From Actomonas aquatica (GTDB lineage Bacteria; Verrucomicrobiota; Verrucomicrobiia; Opitutales; Opitutaceae), in assembly GCF_019679435.2 (NCBI RefSeq), contig NZ_CP139781.1:186001-250000 (forward strand): a DNA stretch of 64,000 nt. The letters run 5' to 3'. Each line of letters begins with the position of its first letter. Positions within the stretch are counted from its first letter, which is position 1. Below, one piece after another: positions 39,075 to 47,939 of the stretch. The notes beneath the pieces are model-generated. The model searched no databases and was not told the DNA's origin. It worked only from the letters and a program-made list of their open reading frames with translations. The position numbers and the translations under genes are program-made.

Positions 39075-40880
39075 ATGCCGCTGACTCGTTTCTCCGTCCC
39101 CGCCCTCCACACTGTCACCCGTCAGCTCGCCGCCGTGGCGATGGGTCAAGCCGAGCCCGATTTGGTGATCACCGGTGGGCGCGTGTTTTCCTCCTACACC
39201 GAGCGCCTGCACGACAATCGCGAGGTGTGGATCAAGTGCGGTCGCATCGCGGCGGTGAAGCCAGCCGGCACGGCCAAGAAGCAGCGGGGTGGGGCGACGA
39301 AATTTTACGACGCCAAAGGTGGCATCATCGCCCCGGGTTTGGTCGACCCGCACATCCACATTGAGAGCTCGATGATGGCGGCCTGCGCCTACGCAGAAGG
39401 CGCGTTGCTCAACGGCACCACCACCATCTTCTGCGACAGTCATGAGATCGGCAACGTGTGTGACGTGGCGGGCGTCGAGTGGATGCTGAAAGACGCGCGT
39501 CAGGCTCCGCTCAATATCTTCCTCACGGTTCCGAGCACGGTGCCCGCGACCTCTTCCTATTTTGAAACCGCGGGCGGCGATCTGACGGCGGAGAAGATTG
39601 GCCAACTCTTCGACAAGTGGCCGGAAGCCGTGGCGCTGGGCGAGAAGATGGACTTCGTGCAGGTGGCGATGGGCGACGAACGCAGCCATGCGATTCTCGG
39701 CGCGGCCATCCAGCGCGGGAAGCCGATCAGCGGTCACATTTATGGCCGCGAGTTTGTGGCGGCGGGCGCGGCCAGCGGCATCAACGACACGCACGAGGCG
39801 ATCGATCGCGACATCGCCGACGACTTTTTGGAGAACGGCGTCTGGGTTTTCCTGCGCGGTGGCCCGCCCACCACGCCGTGGCACTCCCTGCCGGAGGCGA
39901 TCAAGACGGTCACGGAACTCGGCGCGAATCCGAAGCGGGTGTGCGTGTGCACCGATGACCGCGACGCCGACGACCTGTTTATGTTTGGCCTCGACTGGGT
40001 GGTGCGCGAGGCGGTCAAGGCCGGCATGTCGCGCGAGACCGCGTTGAGTATGGGCTCGCTGCATCCGGCGACGCGTTTCCATTTGGACAACGAGATCGGC
40101 GGACTCGGTCCGGCGCGTCGGGCGGATCTCGTGCTGATGAACGACGACCTGGAGCCGCAGTGCACCTGGTATGGCGGGGAGCTGGTGGTGAAAAATCGCA
40201 AGGTGACGCCGCTGCTCGAAGAGACCCTCAGCCAGCCCTACCGCTATCCCAAGGCGGCCTACCGCACGGTGAAGTTGCCGCGCAAACCGAAGCTCACGCC
40301 GGACCTGCCGACGGAGACGGTGGTGGCCAACACCATTCGCACGGAGTTGCCTGGCATCATCCTGTTCCATGATCAGGTCACGCTGGAACCGGCCGCCTCG
40401 TGGGAAGAGCAGTTTGCCAAGCACGACCTGTGTTTCGTCACGGTGGTCGAGCGTCACGGGAAGTCGGGCGAAGTCGCCCACGGCCTGCTGCGCAATTTTG
40501 GGCTCAAGGAAGGCGCCGTCGCGAGCAGTGTGGGCCATGATGCGCATAACATCATTCTGGCCGGCACCAACGAGGCCGACATGGCGGTCGCGTTGGAAAC
40601 GATCAAAGCCAGCAAGGGCGGCGTCTGCATTGTAAAGCAGGGCAAGGTGGTCGCGGAGGTGCCGCTGCCGATCGCGGGTCTGCTCTCCGACAAGCGCGCC
40701 AAGGTCGTGGCCAAGGAGTCGACCAAACTCAAAAAGGCATGGGCGGCAGCGGGTTGCACATTGCCCTATATGGGTTTCAACCTCATCCCGCTCTCGGTGA
40801 TTCCGGAGATTCGGATTACGGACAAAGGACTGGTCACCGTGCCCGGAATGAAGATCGTGCCGTTGTTCGAAACGAAATAG
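39075..40880 (+). CDS. ade: Adenine deaminase
   Basis: 601 aa amidohydrolase. After a short beta domain ([20 protein letters not shown]), the metal motif [14 protein letters not shown] and [10 protein letters not shown] follow. Then come [19 protein letters not shown] and a C-terminal beta/alpha domain with [16 protein letters not shown] and [13 protein letters not shown]. This is the type-1 Ade architecture. It converts adenine to hypoxanthine in the cytoplasm. The pairing with a secreted adenosine deaminase suggests salvage of purines from nucleic acid debris. Confidence 0.93.
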   Translation: MPLTRFSVPALHTVTRQLAAVAMGQAEPDLVITGGRVFSSYTERLHDNREVWIKCGRIAAVKPAGTAKKQRGGATKFYDAKGGIIAPGLVDPHIHIESSMMAACAYAEGALLNGTTTIFCDSHEIGNVCDVAGVEWMLKDARQAPLNIFLTVPSTVPATSSYFETAGGDLTAEKIGQLFDKWPEAVALGEKMDFVQVAMGDERSHAILGAAIQRGKPISGHIYGREFVAAGAASGINDTHEAIDRDIADDFLENGVWVFLRGGPPTTPWHSLPEAIKTVTELGANPKRVCVCTDDRDADDLFMFGLDWVVREAVKAGMSRETALSMGSLHPATRFHLDNEIGGLGPARRADLVLMNDDLEPQCTWYGGELVVKNRKVTPLLEETLSQPYRYPKAAYRTVKLPRKPKLTPDLPTETVVANTIRTELPGIILFHDQVTLEPAASWEEQFAKHDLCFVTVVERHGKSGEVAHGLLRNFGLKEGAVASSVGHDAHNIILAGTNEADMAVALETIKASKGGVCIVKQGKVVAEVPLPIAGLLSDKRAKVVAKESTKLKKAWAAAGCTLPYMGFNLIPLSVIPEIRITDKGLVTVPGMKIVPLFETK

Positions 40881-40914
40881 TTAAAGCACTGCGTATCAGG
40901 AGGAAGGGAATTTA

Positions 40915-40953
40915 GGCCCGAAAGGACCCCTCTGAAGGGAACCTTTCGCGGCC
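40915..40953 (+). other. Long hairpin in the leader of the TonB-dependent receptor gene
   Basis: GGCC-CGAAAGG (40915-40925) pairs with CCTTTCG-C-GGCC (40942-40953) with one bulged C; inside it CCCC/GGG can extend the stem. A second hairpin GCACG TAG CGTGC follows at 40979-40991 before TTTC. No T-tract marks the first as a terminator. It could be a 5' leader structure of the receptor mRNA or an end signal for ade. Confidence 0.5.
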
Positions 40954-41032
40954 CATGAGCGTTATTTCTGGAATGCAGGCACGTAGCGTGCTTTCAAGGC
41001 GCTCGACCGACTTGGACTATTAACTAGCTAAA

Positions 41033-43384
41033 ATGAACCGAACTTATCTCAAACACCTTTCGCTGGCCGCCTTGGTGGCTGGTTCCGCCTCGTTCCTGGG
41101 GGCTCAAGCCGAAGAGGAAGAGCCCATCGAGATGGAGAGCTTCGAAGTCAGTGATGTTCCCATCGAGGAGAACATCATGCCGACGTCGCGCCCCTTCAAC
41201 TCCGTGTTCGGCGTGGGCGACAACATCCTCAACACCCCCCGCAGCGTAACGGTGATTTCCCGTGAGCAGCTCACGGCGATCGCGATCACCGATGTGCGTG
41301 ATTTCGCCAAGCTGACCTCCAGCTCGTTCACGCGCTCCAACTTTGGTGCTCCGGCCAACCCGGATATCCGCGGCCAATACGCCGACGTGTTCCTCAACGG
41401 CATGCGCGCTGGCACCACCTCCAACGGCAATGGTATGCCGGTGGACTTCAACTGGGTGGAATCGGTTAACATCGTCAAAGGTCCGGCCACCGCTGTCCAA
41501 GGCGCTTCCGCCTATGTGGGTGGTTTCATCGACTACGTGTCCAAGCGTCCCTTCTTCGATGCCGCCAAGGGGGAGACCTGGGTGACCATCGGCACCGACG
41601 AGATCTTCCGCATGGGCGTCGACTACGGTGCCCCGATCTCCGACACGCTGGCTTACCGCATTTCCTACTCGGGTGAAGACTCCGATGGCTGGTATGACGA
41701 CTCCTACCGCAAGAGCCACGCGCTCTACGGTGCGCTGACTTATCGCCCATCCGACGACTACGAGCTCTTCCTGAATGCGCAGGGCTTCTATGCCGAGTAT
41801 ACCGAAAACTTCGGTATCAATCGCCCGACCAACAACCTCATCCAAAACGGTCTCTACCGCACCGGCGTGAACATGAATCAGGGCGCCGGCGTCCCGAACT
41901 CCGATCCGCAGAACTCGGCGTATGTCACCAGCGGCTTCCCGTCCAACGTCATGGACTGGGGACCTGAGGTGTATATCAACCGTCGCAATCGTCTGCTCAA
42001 GCCGGGCGATAACTCGATCGGGCGCAGCTTCAAAGCGCAGGCCGTCCAGACCTTCAAGGGCAACCCGGACCTCACCATCGTGAACAACACCCTGTTCACC
42101 TACCTCCGCCGCGAGACCTATAGCTCCTACTATTACTCGGAAATCGTCGACCCGACCATCACTCTCGAGTCCCGCCTTGAGTTCATCAAGAACTGGGGTG
42201 AGGGGAATACGTTCAACGCCGGTGTCGCCGCGCGTTACATGAGCAACAAGGCCTATAACGACTTCTACTTCGAGCCGGCCGCCGTCTGGGATCTCACCCG
42301 TGACCACAACTTCATCGACGTCACCAACTCGGTGAACTTCCCCGGCTACGGCCAGGGCGCCTTCGGCTTCGACGGCGGCCCGGTCCCCGGCTATCCGGGT
42401 CGCGTGGCCAGCGCGCAGCTGGAGAACGGCGACACCAACGAGTCGCACGCCTGGAGCGGTTCCCCGTTCATCCAGAGCTTCTTCAAGCTCTCCGACACCG
42501 TCCGCGTCATCGCGGGTGGACGTCTCGACTTCCTCGATGTCACGACCGAGGACCCGTTCACGGCCGACTCCGAGCGTTCGATCAGCGTCACGCTGCCCAA
42601 CGTCAACGCCAGCATCATCTTCGAGCCGATTCCCGACTACACCTTCTACCTCACCGGCAACTACAGCGAGAACACGTCCGGTGCGACCGGCAACGGTGGT
42701 GGCTTCGCCGGCCTGACCCGCGACGGTAGCGGCGAAATCGTCCTCCAGAAGTCCGACTTCACCCAGCCCAGCGAACTCATCGAAGCCGGTGTGAAGCGCT
42801 CCATGATGGACAACACCCTGTTCCTCGGCGCGGCCGTGTATCACCAGACCCGCCAGAACAAGCCGATCAACAGCCCGGTGGCGACCTACACCTACAACGG
42901 CTTCGAGCTCGAGGCCAACTACCAGCCGAACAAGAAGTTCTTCGCCACGGTTTCGATGGGTTACATCCACGCTTGGGTCCCGGGTCAGTTCCTCGGCTTC
43001 GAGGCCCTGAACGTTTCGCCGCCCGCCGCTCCCGAGGTGCAGCGCAACTCCGTGACCTCCGGCAAGGTGAAGATCCAGGGTCTGCCGAGCTTCCAGTTCA
43101 ACGCCCTCGTTTCTTACAAGTGGGACAACGGTTGGGGCATGACCGTCAACGGCACCTTCCACAACGAGATGAACAACAACTGGGCCGGCACCCTCGTGAT
43201 CCCGTCCCAGTTCGAGTTTGATACCAGCATCTACTACGGCACCGACACCTGGGAGGCTCGCCTCTCCGTGCTCAACTTCACCGACGAGCAAAACTGGTCC
43301 CCGCCGAATGGCACCTACGGCAACGAGTCCATCGTCGCCGAGGAAGGCACCCGCGCGGAGCTGACTTTCAAATACAAGTTCTGA
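41033..43384 (+). CDS. TonB-dependent outer membrane receptor
   Basis: 783 aa. A signal peptide (HLSLAALVAGSASFLGAQA) precedes an acidic N-terminal segment with the TonB-box-like IEMESFEVS. The plug domain holds LNTPRSVTVISREQL, NPDIRGQYADVFLNGMRAGT and WVESVNIVKGPATAVQGASA. The 22-strand barrel ends FKYKF with terminal Phe. It imports a substrate too large for porins (siderophore, cobalamin or oligosaccharide), energised by TonB-ExbBD, which is not in the window. The substrate is unknown; the siderophore-type plug wording is suggestive only. Codons are notably C-ending, unlike most neighbours, which fits high expression. A terminator follows. Confidence 0.93.
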   Translation: MNRTYLKHLSLAALVAGSASFLGAQAEEEEPIEMESFEVSDVPIEENIMPTSRPFNSVFGVGDNILNTPRSVTVISREQLTAIAITDVRDFAKLTSSSFTRSNFGAPANPDIRGQYADVFLNGMRAGTTSNGNGMPVDFNWVESVNIVKGPATAVQGASAYVGGFIDYVSKRPFFDAAKGETWVTIGTDEIFRMGVDYGAPISDTLAYRISYSGEDSDGWYDDSYRKSHALYGALTYRPSDDYELFLNAQGFYAEYTENFGINRPTNNLIQNGLYRTGVNMNQGAGVPNSDPQNSAYVTSGFPSNVMDWGPEVYINRRNRLLKPGDNSIGRSFKAQAVQTFKGNPDLTIVNNTLFTYLRRETYSSYYYSEIVDPTITLESRLEFIKNWGEGNTFNAGVAARYMSNKAYNDFYFEPAAVWDLTRDHNFIDVTNSVNFPGYGQGAFGFDGGPVPGYPGRVASAQLENGDTNESHAWSGSPFIQSFFKLSDTVRVIAGGRLDFLDVTTEDPFTADSERSISVTLPNVNASIIFEPIPDYTFYLTGNYSENTSGATGNGGGFAGLTRDGSGEIVLQKSDFTQPSELIEAGVKRSMMDNTLFLGAAVYHQTRQNKPINSPVATYTYNGFELEANYQPNKKFFATVSMGYIHAWVPGQFLGFEALNVSPPAAPEVQRNSVTSGKVKIQGLPSFQFNALVSYKWDNGWGMTVNGTFHNEMNNNWAGTLVIPSQFEFDTSIYYGTDTWEARLSVLNFTDEQNWSPPNGTYGNESIVAEEGTRAELTFKYKF

Positions 43385-43406
43385 GCCAGATAGCAGTCTA
43401 AGCTCC

Positions 43407-43439
43407 AAAGGCCGTCGGCGTTCGCCCGGCGGCCTTTTT
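43407..43439 (+). terminator. Intrinsic terminator after the TonB-dependent receptor
   Basis: AAAGGCCGTCGG pairs with the downstream CCGGCGGCCTTT (one G-T pair), followed by TTTTT. It lies 22 bp past the receptor stop codon. Confidence 0.88.
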
Positions 43440-43600
43440 GTGGCCAGCGGGAGACCCGCCCCCGGAAGGGGGAGGGCACCTCGGCATTCCCGCCCAAACA
43501 GCGGCCGACGGGAGGTCAAACCGGGCGGAAACGCCGCCAGGGCTCGGAATTGCCCTGGATTATGACCGCATTAAATGCTCTAAACCTCTGCAAAACAGGG

Positions 43601-43631
43601 ACTCACATTCCTTGTGAGTAAACCATTGACA
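43601..43631 (+). promoter_or_regulatory. Inverted repeat and -35 element upstream of rpmJ-rpmE2
   Basis: ACTCACA TTCCT TGTGAGT (43601-43619) is a 7-5-7 inverted repeat. A perfect TTGACA -35 hexamer follows at 43626-43631; the -10 is weak (TGTGTT near 43649). The position suits an operator for the ribosomal-protein pair, for instance for a zinc-responsive repressor. This is inference from what is known of zinc-free paralogues. Confidence 0.45.
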
Positions 43632-43666
43632 GCGGGTGACGCGCCCGGTGTGTTCAGTCTTTTTCC

Positions 43667-43792
43667 ATGAAAGTCGTCTCTTCTATCAAGTCCGCCAAGA
43701 AGCGCCATCCGGCGTGCCAAGTGGTTCGCCGCAAGGGCCGCATCTACGTGATCAACAAGGTCGAGCCTCGTTTCAAGGCCCGCCAGGGTTGA
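43667..43792 (+). CDS. rpmJ: 50S ribosomal protein L36, type B (zinc-free)
   Basis: 41 aa: [20 protein letters not shown] followed by [20 protein letters not shown]. This is L36, whose KxxKxRH...VVRRKGRxYVI pattern is clear. Only one Cys remains, so the zinc ribbon is missing (C- form, about 41 aa instead of 37-38). It lies 31 bp upstream of the L31 gene and is probably co-transcribed. Confidence 0.9.
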   Translation: MKVVSSIKSAKKRHPACQVVRRKGRIYVINKVEPRFKARQG

Positions 43793-43823
43793 TTCGCGTC
43801 CAATTCATTAAGGAGTAACGCAC

Positions 43824-44081
43824 GTGAAAGCCGATACGCATCCCAATCTGAACAACGTCTGCTTCGTCGACGTCGCCACGGGTAAGAAGTTCCTCACCCG
43901 CTCCGCCCTCAAGTCCTCCCGCAAGGAGACCATTGATGGCGTTGAGTATCACGTCGTCGTTCGCGACGTCACCAGCGACTCGCATCCCGCTTACACCGGC
44001 GAGAAGCGCCTCGTCGACACCGCCGGCCGCATCGAAAAGTTCTCGAACAAGTTCCGCCGCCAGCGCGCCGCTGCCAAATAA
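43824..44081 (+). CDS. rpmE2: 50S ribosomal protein L31, type B
   Basis: 85 aa: MKADTHPNLNNVCFVDVATG, then FLTRSALKSS and the RIEKFSNKFR tail. The CxxC pairs of zinc-binding L31 are absent, so this is the type-B (C-) form. The start is a GTG with a clear AAGGAG 8-9 bases upstream. It is followed by a strong terminator. With L36 type B it forms a pair that in many bacteria is induced when zinc is scarce. Confidence 0.93.
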   Translation: MKADTHPNLNNVCFVDVATGKKFLTRSALKSSRKETIDGVEYHVVVRDVTSDSHPAYTGEKRLVDTAGRIEKFSNKFRRQRAAAK

Positions 44082-44105
44082 GGCAGGGTCAGACGACTTT
44101 TCTTC

Positions 44106-44136
44106 AACCCGTTCCGCCTTGCGGAGCGGGTTTTTT
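44106..44136 (+). terminator. Intrinsic terminator after rpmE2
   Basis: AACCCGTTCCGC, loop CTT, GCGGAGCGGGTT and six T. It lies 24 bp past the L31 stop and 37 bp before the serB start. Confidence 0.92.
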
Positions 44137-44173
44137 ATTGCCCGCGCGCCTCGCGCCGGGTGCCCTGCGCGCC

Positions 44174-44830
44174 GTGTCCATTACCAGTTCCGGTCCCCGT
44201 CTTCTTGTCATCGATTGTGACAGCACGCTCAGCGCCATCGAGGGTGTCGACGAGCTCGCCCGCGTGCGCGGTGACGAGACCTTCGCAGCCGTCGAGGCCA
44301 TGACCCACGATGCGATGGATGGGCGCCTCGCGGTGGAAGCGGTCTTCGGCAAACGCCTCGAGATTATTCAACCGACCGCGGCACACGTCGCCGAGATCGG
44401 TCAGCGTTACATCGACACAGTGGAGCCCACCGCGGCCGCCACACTTGCGACCCTCTGCGCCCGCGGTTGGACGCCCATCATTTTGAGCGGCGGCTTTCGT
44501 CCGGCTATCCGCCCGCTGGCCGACATGCTACAGATCGAGCGCGTCGAGGCAGTCGACCTGTATTTTGATGCCGACGGCAACTACGCCGGTTACGCCGAGA
44601 ATTACCCGACGACCCGCTCCGGCGGAAAGCCCGAGATGATTCGCCAGTTGAAGGCCGAGCTCTCGCCTCAACAGATCGTCATGGTGGGCGACGGCGTGAG
44701 TGATCTCGAAACGCAGCATGACGTGGATCTGTTTGTGGGCTTTGGCCGATATGTGGCGCGCGAAAAGGTGAAGGCGGGTGCAGCGCATTTTGTCACGCAG
44801 TTCGCGGATTTAGCACCGATTTTGGGGTGA
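44174..44830 (+). CDS. serB: Phosphoserine phosphatase (HAD superfamily)
   Basis: 218 aa. HAD motif I is LLVIDCDSTLSAIEG (nucleophile Asp in DCDST), motif II is IILSGGFRPAIRPLA, and motif III is VMVGDGVSDLE; the cap contains EGVDELARVRGDETFAAVEA. This is the SerB pattern (DxDST and the EGVDELA helix), so the last step of serine synthesis is likely. The GTG at 44174 was chosen; a TTG at 44138 directly follows the terminator T-tract. Transcription must come from read-through or a promoter I cannot see. Confidence 0.87.
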   Translation: MSITSSGPRLLVIDCDSTLSAIEGVDELARVRGDETFAAVEAMTHDAMDGRLAVEAVFGKRLEIIQPTAAHVAEIGQRYIDTVEPTAAATLATLCARGWTPIILSGGFRPAIRPLADMLQIERVEAVDLYFDADGNYAGYAENYPTTRSGGKPEMIRQLKAELSPQQIVMVGDGVSDLETQHDVDLFVGFGRYVAREKVKAGAAHFVTQFADLAPILG

Positions 44831-44882
44831 ATTCGGTCTGAATCGCTTGCGCCGGACCGGTGGGCCCCTATCCGTCGGGGCA

Positions 44883-46439
44883 ATGCCTGCACGGTCATCC
44901 CTTACCCGCCTGTTCCTCCTTGCACTTTTACTGACTGGTCTAGCTTCCGCTGCTTTCGCCGCTGGTGGTGGTGGCCATGGAGAGGAGGTCAACTTTCCGC
45001 TGCCGCTGGAGTCTTACGGCGACCATGGCAGTGGTAGCATTTTGGATACATTGAAGGGCCGCATTGCGGCGGAGCCCTTCAATCTGGTGGCGACGGTCAT
45101 CTTCTTTTTGGCCATTGTGCACACCTTTCTCACCGCCAAGTTCCGTCACTGGGCGCATGAAGTGGAGCACGAACATGCGGAGAAATTGAAAGCCCGCCGT
45201 GCCAGCGAACCGGATACGGACTACGACGAAGACGGACGCCCCGATGAAGTCAGCTTCAAGGGGCAGATCCTGCACTTCCTCGGCGAAGTGGAGGCCGTGT
45301 TTGGTATCTGGGTGTTGGTCCTGGTGAGCGCGCTGGCCATCGACAAAGGCTGGGGCACGGTCGTCGACTACATCGACTACGGGGTGAATTACACCGAACC
45401 GATGTTTGTGGTCGTGATCATGGCCATGGCGTCGTCCCGCCCGGTGCTGCGCTTTGCGCGCATCTGTCTCTCCGCCATCGCATCCATCGGCAAACGTTCT
45501 ATTGGCGCGTGGTGGCTTTCGATTCTCATTGTGGGACCGGTGCTCGGTTCCTTCATCACCGAGCCCGCGGCCATGACGATCGCGGCGCTGCTCCTCGCGC
45601 GTCAGTTCTACGACCTGAAGCCGTCGCCCAAGTTTGCCTACGCGACGATCGGCCTGCTCTTCGTGAACATCTCGGTGGGTGGCACCTTCACCCACTTTGC
45701 GGCTCCGCCCGTGCTGATGGTGGCCGGTCCTTGGGAGTGGAACATGCCTTACATGTTCACCCACTTTGGTTGGAAGGCCCTCATCGGCATCATCATAGCG
45801 ACCGCCGTCTACTACGTGATCTTTAAGAAGGAATTTAAGATCATGGAAGAACGCGCCAAGCAGGAGCAATCGCAGTCCAGCAAGTCTCGCGATGGCGAGC
45901 CCGTGCCGGCGTGGATCACCTTCGTGCAGCTCATGTTCATGGCGTGGACTGTGTTTGTCGCTCACCATCCGGCGTTCTTCATTGGCGGCTTCCTCTTCTT
46001 CCTCGCCTTCGCCCAAGCGACCGCCCACCACCAGGCCAAGATCGACCTCAAGCCGCCGTTGTTGGTCGGCTTCTTCCTCGCGGGTCTGGTGACCCACGGT
46101 GGCCTGCAAGGCTGGTGGATTGAGCCGGTGCTTAAGAGTCTCGGTGAGGTGCCGCTCTTCACTGGCGCCACGGTGCTGACGGCCTTCAACGACAACGCCG
46201 CCATCACTTATCTTGCTACGCTCGTCCCCGGCTTCACCGAGGAATTGAAATATGCAGTGGTCGCCGGTGCCGTTACGGGCGGTGGTCTCACCGTGATCGC
46301 CAACGCGCCGAATCCGGCGGGCCAGTCCATCCTGCAGCGTTACTTCCCGAGCGGTGTCTCGCCGCTGGGTCTCTTGGCCGGTGCGCTTTTCCCGACCTTG
46401 GTGATGAGCGCCTGCTTCCTGCTTTTCGGCACCCTCTGA
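44883..46439 (+). CDS. Putative Na+/H+ antiporter (PF07399-type)
   Basis: 518 aa. A signal-like N-terminal helix (RLFLLALLLTGLASAAFAAG) and a Gly/His stretch are followed by a long soluble loop (residues about 85-125, charged). About ten membrane segments follow with motifs VGPVLGSFITEPAAMTIAAL, NISVGGTFTHFAAPPVLMVA and AFNDNAAITYLATLVPGFTE. It belongs to a putative Na+/H+ antiporter family distantly related to NhaD and ion transporters; substrates are assigned by family only. ATG 44883 was preferred to 44847. A bidirectional terminator follows. Confidence 0.87.
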   Translation: MPARSSLTRLFLLALLLTGLASAAFAAGGGGHGEEVNFPLPLESYGDHGSGSILDTLKGRIAAEPFNLVATVIFFLAIVHTFLTAKFRHWAHEVEHEHAEKLKARRASEPDTDYDEDGRPDEVSFKGQILHFLGEVEAVFGIWVLVLVSALAIDKGWGTVVDYIDYGVNYTEPMFVVVIMAMASSRPVLRFARICLSAIASIGKRSIGAWWLSILIVGPVLGSFITEPAAMTIAALLLARQFYDLKPSPKFAYATIGLLFVNISVGGTFTHFAAPPVLMVAGPWEWNMPYMFTHFGWKALIGIIIATAVYYVIFKKEFKIMEERAKQEQSQSSKSRDGEPVPAWITFVQLMFMAWTVFVAHHPAFFIGGFLFFLAFAQATAHHQAKIDLKPPLLVGFFLAGLVTHGGLQGWWIEPVLKSLGEVPLFTGATVLTAFNDNAAITYLATLVPGFTEELKYAVVAGAVTGGGLTVIANAPNPAGQSILQRYFPSGVSPLGLLAGALFPTLVMSACFLLFGTL

Positions 46440-46480
46440 TCGACCTGTTGGCGGGTAACACGACGCCTTCCATTCTAAAA

Positions 46481-46512
46481 AAATCCCGGCACCAGTAGAG
46501 GTGCCGGGATTT
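46481..46512. terminator. Bidirectional terminator between antiporter and glutamate dehydrogenase genes
   Basis: AAATCCCGGCACC and GGTGCCGGGATTT form a perfect 13-bp stem with a 6-nt loop. A T-rich run follows on each strand (TTTTTG on plus, TTTTTTT on minus). It serves both convergent genes. Confidence 0.95.
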
Positions 46513-46554
46513 TTGTTTTGAGGCGGGAGCACCGCCGCAAGGGGTGCTGCTGGC

Positions 46555-47847
46555 TCAGGGGAAGAGGCCGCGGCCGGACTTAGCGTCAGCGACACGCTGG
46601 ATACCCAGCGTTTGCGCGGCGAGGCGGCGACTGAAGCCGAAGGCGCGCTGCTGTTTGTCGACCGAGACCTTCGCCTTTTCGAGAATGCGGAACAGCTTGG
46701 TCATGACCTCATCGCGGTCCCAATAATAGTTCTGCTTGTTCTGCAGCCACTCGAAGTAGGAGACGATCACACCGCCGGCATTACAGAGCACGTCGGGGAT
46801 GATTTCGATGTCGCCGCGCTTTTCGATGATGCGGTCGGCCTGGACGGTGGTGGGACCGTTAGCGGCTTCGGCGAGCATGCGGCACTGCAGCTTCGGGGCG
46901 TTCTTGGGCGTGATCACGCGGGGCAGGGCGGCAGGAATGAGCACGGTGCACTTGGTGGTGAGCAGCTCGTCGTTGGTGATCGGTTCACCTTCGTCGCAGT
47001 CCTTGAGCACGCGGGTGTATTGCACGTATTGGGCGGCCTTGCGGGTGTTGATGCCCTTGGCGTTGTAGATGCCGCCGGTGTAGTCGGAGATCGCGATGAT
47101 CTTGGCGCCGTAGTCCTCAAGCGCGAAGGCCGCTTCGGAACCCACGTTGCCGAAGCCTTGGATGGCCACGGTCGCGTCCTTGATCGGGATGCGCATATCC
47201 TCGAGGTATTGTTTTACCAAATACGCCACGCCGGCGCCGGTGGCCTCGCGGCGGCCTTGGGAACCGCCGAGGGAGATCGGTTTTCCGGTCACGATGGACG
47301 GTTCGATATGGCCCACGTGATTGGAGTAAGTGTCCATCATCCAACCCATCATCTGTTCGGTCGTGCCCATGTCGGGCGCGGGCACGTCCACATCGGGACC
47401 GATGAAGGGGATGAGTTCCTGCATGTAGCGGCGCGCGAGCCGCTCCAATTCACGATCGGTAAGCTGGTCGGGGTTTACAATGACACCGCCCTTGGCACCG
47501 CCGTAGGGCAGACCGACGAGCGAACACTTCCAGCTCATCCACATGGCCAAGGCGGCGACTTCGCCGATCGTCACGTGTTGATGGAAGCGAATGCCGCCTT
47601 TGGACGGACCGGTGGAGAGGTTGTGCTGCACCCGGTAACCCTCGTAGACGGTCACCGTGCCGTCGTCGCGCCGAATGGGCAACGATACGGCAAAGGACCG
47701 GCGCGGATACTTGGTGCGGTCACGAATCTCCTCCGGGAGACTGATAGCGTCGGCGGCCTGGTCGAACTGACGGCACGCCATTTTAAATACGTCCGACTGA
47801 TAGAGGGACGAGATGATGACTTTGGACATCGATTTTGAGGTTTTCAT
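46555..47847 (-). CDS. gdhA: Glutamate dehydrogenase (Glu/Leu/Phe/Val dehydrogenase family)
   Basis: 430 aa. Substrate-binding motifs: GYRVQHNLSTGPSKGGIRFH and GLPYGGAKGGVIVNP with the catalytic Lys; PAPDMGTTEQMMGWMMDTYS; the NAD(P) Rossmann GFGNVGSEAA; and EAANGPTT. It links 2-oxoglutarate and ammonia to glutamate. Length and motifs fit hexameric bacterial/archaeal GDH (about 420 aa). The ATG at 47847 is chosen; ATG 47829 is equally possible. It is divergent from the membrane coiled-coil gene with 92 bp between. Confidence 0.93.
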   Translation of the reverse strand: MKTSKSMSKVIISSLYQSDVFKMACRQFDQAADAISLPEEIRDRTKYPRRSFAVSLPIRRDDGTVTVYEGYRVQHNLSTGPSKGGIRFHQHVTIGEVAALAMWMSWKCSLVGLPYGGAKGGVIVNPDQLTDRELERLARRYMQELIPFIGPDVDVPAPDMGTTEQMMGWMMDTYSNHVGHIEPSIVTGKPISLGGSQGRREATGAGVAYLVKQYLEDMRIPIKDATVAIQGFGNVGSEAAFALEDYGAKIIAISDYTGGIYNAKGINTRKAAQYVQYTRVLKDCDEGEPITNDELLTTKCTVLIPAALPRVITPKNAPKLQCRMLAEAANGPTTVQADRIIEKRGDIEIIPDVLCNAGGVIVSYFEWLQNKQNYYWDRDEVMTKLFRILEKAKVSVDKQQRAFGFSRRLAAQTLGIQRVADAKSGRGLFP

Positions 47848-47939
47848 CAGTCTACGAAGCTTCCCGCGTGAATCAACCGGGATCAGAAGCAGACAAGCGC
47901 GATTGAAATTCGCCGGAAGAGTCGCCCACACTTCTTTTG

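Noticed and set aside
40881-41032. Known riboswitch (glutamine, cobalamin, purine or guanidine type) before the TonB receptor
   Set aside because: Two hairpins are clear, but I could not find the conserved core of any of these classes.
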